This document shows, piece after piece, positions 14,403 through 18,921 of a DNA stretch of 18,921 nt. This stretch comes from Bordetella parapertussis (GTDB lineage: Bacteria; Pseudomonadota; Gammaproteobacteria; Burkholderiales; Burkholderiaceae_C). Position 1 is the first letter of the stretch. Each line of letters begins with the position of its first letter. The stretch is from positions 1 through 18,921 of the forward strand of contig CAMDSU010000014.1 of assembly GCA_945907335.1 (NCBI GenBank), read 5' to 3'. Under the pieces are notes generated by a model, which was not told where the DNA came from, did no database searches, and worked only from the letters and a program-made list of their open reading frames with translations. The translations under genes and the position numbers were made by a program.

Positions 14403-16159
14403 AGTTTGACTTTCAGACGCTTGAGTGTTTCTAGCAGCAAATCATTTTTTGCGTCGATACGGGCGACTTCGCGCCAAATCTTGAGGGCTTTGTCTTTTTG
14501 CCCCAGGCTCCACAGTACTTCACCCAAGTGCGTGCCAATTTCAACATCATTTTTCGTGTCGTAAGCGCGTTGCAAAATGGCCAGCGCCGCTTGCTTGTTT
14601 CCCATGCGGAATTCGACCCAGCCCAAACTGTCTGTGATCATGGGGTCTTCCGGAGAAAACTCTAACGCCTTGACGATCAGTTCACGCGCTTCAGGCAATC
14701 GCATATTGCGGTCTGCCAAGGCGTAGCCCAAAGCGTTGTAGGCATGCTCAAAGCTGGGCTTTTCTGCGATGATGCTTCGCAGCAATCGCTCCATTTCATC
14801 CAGACGGTTGAGCTTTTCAGCCATCATGGCCAGTTCGTAGCGCAGATCCAAATCTTCGGGTTCTTCGGCGACAGCTTTGCGCAATAACTGATAGCCTGGT
14901 TCGTACATTTTGTAGTCGCGCAGCAGTTTCAATTCGGCTTGTAATTTGGTGCGTTTGGCTTGCGGGTTGTTGTCGGGCAATTGCGCGAGCAATGCCCGTG
15001 CTTTGGCCATGTCGCCTCGGCTGGCCAGCAAATTGGCGCGTTGCACTTGCACCTGCGTAGCAGATTGTGGATCTTGTATTTTCGCCAGCCAAGATTCTGC
15101 TTCAGCAGGTTTTTTCTCTTTGGTGGCGATTTGCGACAACATCAAATATGCCTGCGATAAGCGAGCATCTTCTTTGGTTTTTTCGATATCGATGTAGCGA
15201 AGCAAGGCCTTTCTTGCGTCATCGTTTTGGCTTTGCTCCATGGCCAGTGCGCCTTGCAATAACCAAGCATCTGCAAAATCAGGGTGGCTCTTGTTGAGCA
15301 GTTCTAACTCGGCGCTGGCTTGCGGCAAGCGTTGGTTGTCGATCAATACGCGTGCATAGCTCAATCGCATATGCGGCGGTGAGTCATTACTGAGTACGCT
15401 TTTTAGCAAGTCCTCAGCCTCGGGAACGCCCAATGAAAACAATTCCAATGCCAAAAAACCGGGCTCCATGGCGTTAGGGTTGCGGGCCAAGGCTTTTTTC
15501 ACCGCTTCCACTGCTTGAGGCAATTTTTTGGCTGACACCCGCATGCGCCCAATGGCCGTCCAACTGGCTGCCGCTGTCAGAGGCTTGTCGACAAACGGCA
15601 CCAGTGCCTGTTCCACCACAGCCGCCGCCAACTCCTGGTCCTTCACCTGGGCATAAAGTTGCGGCAGGCCATTAATCAACAAGACTTGTTCTGCTTCTGG
15701 CGCAAGTTGCACATAAGCGCGAAGAGGCATCAGGGTTTCGGGTAACTGGTTCAAAGCCACCAAAATTTGCAACACATGCTGATTGGCTTGGCGCGACATT
15801 GGAAATGCTTTTTTCCATATACGTGCACCGTCTAGTGCGGTCGTTCCGTTACGGGCGGTCAGGGCAATTTCTACCGCGCGCTTGTAGACCGCTTCATCGC
15901 CAGATTTCCTGGCCGCATCAAGCATCAACGAATAACCTGCACCCAGGTCACCTTCGCTGACTTTCATCTCCCCCAACATGATCAACATGGCTGTTTCAGC
16001 GTTGAGGTTGGAATTTTTGATCACCTCGGGCTTGTCGCTATTTCCAGTCTCGGGCGTGGTCTGCGCCTGCGCGGACAGGATGCCGCTGCCAAGAAAAACC
16101 ATACAGGCCACAGCAATTGTGCCGAGGGGGGAAATAAGGAGCTTGAGGGATGTATTCAT
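14399..16159 (-). CDS. Exported tetratricopeptide-repeat protein
   Basis: A 586-residue TPR protein with a Sec signal peptide (hydrophobic core then ILSAQAQ, cleavage near residue 33), so periplasmic or at the outer membrane. Helical repeats run through most of the chain; the clearest TPR pairs are in the C-terminal third (LRYELAMMAEKLNRLDEMER, AYNALGYALADR, DSLGWVEFRMGNKQAALAIL, THLGEVLWSLGQKDKALKIW). Its specific function is not known. It is conserved before lolB in Burkholderiales, and the four-base overlap with lolB suggests a role linked to envelope or lipoprotein assembly (inference). It is divergent from mutM with 39 bases between starts. Confidence 0.88.
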   Translation of the reverse strand: MNTSLKLLISPLGTIAVACMVFLGSGILSAQAQTTPETGNSDKPEVIKNSNLNAETAMLIMLGEMKVSEGDLGAGYSLMLDAARKSGDEAVYKRAVEIALTARNGTTALDGARIWKKAFPMSRQANQHVLQILVALNQLPETLMPLRAYVQLAPEAEQVLLINGLPQLYAQVKDQELAAAVVEQALVPFVDKPLTAAASWTAIGRMRVSAKKLPQAVEAVKKALARNPNAMEPGFLALELFSLGVPEAEDLLKSVLSNDSPPHMRLSYARVLIDNQRLPQASAELELLNKSHPDFADAWLLQGALAMEQSQNDDARKALLRYIDIEKTKEDARLSQAYLMLSQIATKEKKPAEAESWLAKIQDPQSATQVQVQRANLLASRGDMAKARALLAQLPDNNPQAKRTKLQAELKLLRDYKMYEPGYQLLRKAVAEEPEDLDLRYELAMMAEKLNRLDEMERLLRSIIAEKPSFEHAYNALGYALADRNMRLPEARELIVKALEFSPEDPMITDSLGWVEFRMGNKQAALAILQRAYDTKNDVEIGTHLGEVLWSLGQKDKALKIWREVARIDAKNDLLLETLKRLKVKL

Positions 16160-16198
16160 TGAAGAATGATAATCCCAGCGATTGATAAAGTCTGCCCC

Positions 16199-17014
16199 AT
16201 GCCTGAATTACCCGAGGTTGAAGTAACCCGACTGAGTTTTGCCCCGGCCATTGCTGGGGCAAATATCCTGAATGTGCAGGTTGGTAAGCCCTTGCGCTGG
16301 CCGTTGTCATGCCAAACAGATGCCTTGATTGGCAGGCAGGTGCTGCAAGTCAGGCGTCGGGGTAAATATTTATTACTCGATTTGTCGCGCGGGATACTAC
16401 TGGTCCATTTGGGGATGTCAGGTTCGTTGATATTTGCAGCACAGGCACCGCCTGCGGGCAAGCATGACCATTTTGATTTGCTCACGAGCCATGGCTTGTT
16501 GCGCCTGCATGACCCCAGACGTTTTGGCGCGGTGGTTTATGTGGACAGTGAATCCGATGCGTTGGCGATCAAGTTGCTGGGGCGATTGGGGGTAGAGCCC
16601 TTGGAAGACAGTTTTGACCCGATTGCATTTGCATCAGGGCTAAAAAAGAAAACTGCGCCAGTCAAGCAAGTATTGCTGGCAGGCGAGTTGGTGGTGGGGG
16701 TTGGAAATATTTATGCCAGTGAAGCCCTGTTTTTGGCGGGCATACGACCCGCTACCCGAGCCTCTCGCATCAGCAAACCCAGGGCGTTTAAATTGCACCA
16801 AGCCATTCGAGAAGTGTTGGCCAGTGCCGTTGCAAAGGGCGGCAGCAGTTTGCGTGATTTCTCCAACGCCCAAGGACAAAATGGCTACTTCCAATTGCAA
16901 GCAAATGTCTATGACCGGGCTGGTCTGCCATGTCGGATATGCGCTGCACCCATCAAGCGTTTGGTTCAAGGCCAGCGTTCAAGTTTTTATTGCCCGTTGT
17001 GTCAAAAGCCCTGA
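16199..17014 (+). CDS. mutM: Formamidopyrimidine-DNA glycosylase
   Basis: Removes 8-oxoguanine and formamidopyrimidines from DNA and cuts the abasic site. The 271-residue product begins [11 protein letters not shown]; after Met removal the N-terminal proline is the catalytic nucleophile, which fixes the start at ATG 16199 and excludes the in-frame codon at 16166. Also seen: Glu3, Lys56 in [31 protein letters not shown], the helix-two-turn-helix region, and the zinc finger with Cys245, Cys248, Cys265 and Cys268 and lesion-contact Arg260 (QGQRSSFYC). Complete and of typical length. Its end overlaps mutY. Confidence 0.97.
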   Translation: MPELPEVEVTRLSFAPAIAGANILNVQVGKPLRWPLSCQTDALIGRQVLQVRRRGKYLLLDLSRGILLVHLGMSGSLIFAAQAPPAGKHDHFDLLTSHGLLRLHDPRRFGAVVYVDSESDALAIKLLGRLGVEPLEDSFDPIAFASGLKKKTAPVKQVLLAGELVVGVGNIYASEALFLAGIRPATRASRISKPRAFKLHQAIREVLASAVAKGGSSLRDFSNAQGQNGYFQLQANVYDRAGLPCRICAAPIKRLVQGQRSSFYCPLCQKP

Positions 17015-18033
17015 GCCCATTTGCTGTTCGCTTGGTGCAATGGCAGCGCCAACATGGCCGACATGATTTACCGTGGCAAAACACCCGCGACCCTTACCGG
17101 GTGTGGTTGTCTGAAATCATGTTGCAGCAAACGCAGGTCGTCACGGTCATGGGTTACTACCAACGTTTTTTACAAGCGTTTCCCGATGTGCAAACATTGG
17201 CTGCAGCCAGTTTGGATCAAGTCTTGGGTTTGTGGAGCGGGTTAGGTTATTACAGCCGAGCACGCCATTTGCACGCTTGCGCCAAGCAAGTGGTCGATGA
17301 ATTCGCTGGCGTTTTCCCTCGCCACTCTGTGCAGTTGCAGACTCTGAAAGGCATCGGTCCGTCTACAGCGGCTGCGATTGCATCGCTGTGTTTTGAAGAA
17401 CGGGTGGCTATCTTGGATGGCAATGTCAAGCGCGTCTTGACGAGGCACCAAGGTTTCGCGTGGGATATATCAGTGTCCACGCATGAAAAAAAATTGTGGG
17501 AACTTGCCAAGCAGTGCTTGCCTGCAACCGCCTTAGACATGCCTTCTTACACGCAGGGCATCATGGATTTAGGCGCAACCCTGTGCACCCGAACAGCACC
17601 AAAATGCCAACGCTGTCCGGTGCATGCAGATTGCGTGGCGTTTGCCAATGGCAATCCGACGGACTACCCAGTAAAAACACGCAAACTCAAACGCAGTGCT
17701 GAGAGCCTATGGTTATTGTGTGCCACGACATTGCAAGGCGATGTCTGGTTGCGTCAACGTCCGGCAACTGGTGTCTGGGCCGGTTTGTACACGCAGCCTA
17801 TCTTTGAGGCTGAGGAACGTGTGCTGTCAGCGCTGCCCCAGAAATGGCGTCACTTGTTAAATGTACAAACTGCTTTCACACATGTATTGACCCACAAAGA
17901 CTTGCATATTCACGCATGTCACTTGGCATTGCCCGCACGCATGGATTTGGGAGAAGGGGCTTGGTTCGCGCCGAACGAATGGCCTGCATTGGGCTTGCCT
18001 GCACCGGTTAGGAAATTGTTGGAGCGCAGCTGA
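16999..18033 (+). CDS. mutY: A/G-specific adenine glycosylase
   Basis: Removes adenine mispaired with 8-oxoguanine, completing the repair begun by MutM. With GTG 16999 as start the product has 344 residues: [20 protein letters not shown] contains Glu39; HhH motif [14 protein letters not shown]; catalytic Asp140 in LDGNVKRV; the [4Fe-4S] loop Cys196-x6-Cys203-x2-Cys206-x5-Cys212; and a C-terminal NUDIX-like 8-oxoG recognition domain with WAGLYTQP and [14 protein letters not shown]. Start is uncertain: GTG 16999 overlaps mutM by 16 bases; TTG 16990 is possible; ATG 16930 lies deep in mutM. The overlap implies coupled expression of the two repair enzymes. Confidence 0.95.
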   Translation: MSKALSPFAVRLVQWQRQHGRHDLPWQNTRDPYRVWLSEIMLQQTQVVTVMGYYQRFLQAFPDVQTLAAASLDQVLGLWSGLGYYSRARHLHACAKQVVDEFAGVFPRHSVQLQTLKGIGPSTAAAIASLCFEERVAILDGNVKRVLTRHQGFAWDISVSTHEKKLWELAKQCLPATALDMPSYTQGIMDLGATLCTRTAPKCQRCPVHADCVAFANGNPTDYPVKTRKLKRSAESLWLLCATTLQGDVWLRQRPATGVWAGLYTQPIFEAEERVLSALPQKWRHLLNVQTAFTHVLTHKDLHIHACHLALPARMDLGEGAWFAPNEWPALGLPAPVRKLLERS

Positions 18034-18054
18034 TTAAAGAGTTCAGACGTGTGT

Positions 18055-18921
18055 TTAAGTCGCGTCAAGTTCGCGGTGCCGCTTGAGGCTGACCCAATGC
18101 TGGGCAAACCGTTGTTGCAGTTGCTCGACCAGGTAAACAGAACGATGCTGTCCGCCAGTGCAACCAATGGCAACCGTGACATAACTGCGGTGGTCTTTTT
18201 TGAGGGCTGGCAGCCATTGGTCTAAAAATTGTGCGATTTGCTGCTCCATGGCTTGAACCGGCATTTGGGTGTGTAGCCAGTCTGCAACTTGCTTGTCGCG
18301 TCCGGTGAGAGCACGTAAATCGGTTTCGTAATGCGGGTTGGGCAACATGCGCACGTCAAACACAAAATCGGCATGTACCGGAATGCCGCGCTTGAATGCA
18401 AATGACTCAAACATCAAAGTCAGTTGTGAGCCGGCGGCAGTGACCAAGTCGTGGATATAGCTTTGCAACTTGCTGGCGCGCAATTGGCTGGTGTCAATGA
18501 TGTGAGACTCTTCGCGCAAATCAGCCAGCAATTGGCGTTCGAGTTCGATGGCATTCATCAAATCACGCGCACTTTGGCTGCCGTTGGCAGAGGCGTACGA
18601 CAAGGGGTGATTGCGCCGCGTCTCTGAAAAACGCCGCAGCAAAGTATCGGTGCCAGCGTCTAAAAATAGTAACCTGACATTGACTTCGTGGCTGCGCAAT
18701 TGCGCCAACTGTGCAGGAACGGTGTGCAAAGCGTTGGCACTTCGTACATCCATCGCGATAGCTACTTTTTGCGATGCCTTGCGGTCTTCAAGTTGTACAA
18801 ACGGTATCAACAATTCTGGCGGTAGGTTGTCAACGCAGTAATAGCCGGCGTCTTCGAGTGCATGCAAGGCGATGGACTTGCCAGAACCCGACATGCCGGT
18901 GATCAACACCAGTTCGCGTTT
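18055..18921 (-). CDS. rapZ: RNase adapter protein RapZ, N-terminus cut by window end
   Basis: P-loop protein; in E. coli it binds GlmZ sRNA and guides RNase E in control of glucosamine-6-phosphate synthesis, and the family is also known as YvcJ nucleotide-binding proteins. Seen: Walker A GMSGSGKS close to the N-terminus, [32 protein letters not shown], and the conserved C-terminal half ([36 protein letters not shown]). The frame is open to the window edge (Lys-Arg-Glu-Leu-Val...), and family members start only a few residues before this point, so the true start is just outside. It converges with mutY across 21 bases with no terminator visible. In related genomes hprK is usually next. Confidence 0.96.
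   Translation of the reverse strand, partial: KRELVLITGMSGSGKSIALHALEDAGYYCVDNLPPELLIPFVQLEDRKASQKVAIAMDVRSANALHTVPAQLAQLRSHEVNVRLLFLDAGTDTLLRRFSETRRNHPLSYASANGSQSARDLMNAIELERQLLADLREESHIIDTSQLRASKLQSYIHDLVTAAGSQLTLMFESFAFKRGIPVHADFVFDVRMLPNPHYETDLRALTGRDKQVADWLHTQMPVQAMEQQIAQFLDQWLPALKKDHRSYVTVAIGCTGGQHRSVYLVEQLQQRFAQHWVSLKRHRELDAT

Overview
The window looks like a core chromosomal segment from a betaproteobacterium of the order Burkholderiales, probably close to Comamonadaceae. The evidence is gene order (ctaB-sco followed by a convergent rpoH; rsmD-coaD-ferredoxin; rapZ/mutY/mutM, then TPR protein-lolB-ispE-tRNA-Gln-prs-rplY-pth) together with the protein sequences. Base composition is moderate and fairly even. 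I see no insertion sequence, CRISPR array, phage gene or rRNA. The taxonomic call is from memory of family sequences and gene order, not from a search.

Layout. (1) 1-1114, plus: the 3' part of heme O synthase (ctaB) and a SCO copper chaperone, the end of a cytochrome-oxidase assembly locus. (2) 1168-5945, minus: one co-directional run, ftsY -> Mpo1-like membrane protein -> APH-fold kinase -> enolase paralog -> rpoH. This run holds the most unusual content. A perfect CIRCE operator (the HrcA repressor site) overlaps the last three codons and stop of the enolase paralog and sits just upstream of rpoH. (3) 6008-10134, plus: an M16 metalloprotease pair (one with the zinc site, one without), rsmD, coaD and a 2[4Fe-4S] ferredoxin, with three genes joined by 4-base overlaps. 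(4) 10116-16159, minus: TPR lipoprotein-pathway neighbour, lolB, ispE, tRNA-Gln(UUG), prs, rplY, pth and a small lysine-rich exported protein; two hairpins with UUCG loops act as terminators or attenuators around rplY. (5) 16199-18033, plus: mutM and mutY, the two enzymes of the 8-oxoguanine repair system, overlapping. (6) 18055-18921, minus: rapZ, cut at its N-terminus by the window edge.

How the parts work together: most genes are housekeeping (respiratory oxidase assembly, SRP targeting, heat shock, outer-membrane lipoprotein sorting, isoprenoid and CoA synthesis, PRPP supply, translation quality, oxidative DNA repair). The candidate for something undescribed is the translationally coupled kinase plus enolase paralog. 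The enolase keeps its metal ligands and catalytic Glu/Lys, but has changed several substrate-side positions, so it probably acts on a phosphorylated hydroxy-acid other than, or besides, 2-phosphoglycerate. Its 3' end doubles as the HrcA operator for the heat-shock sigma factor.
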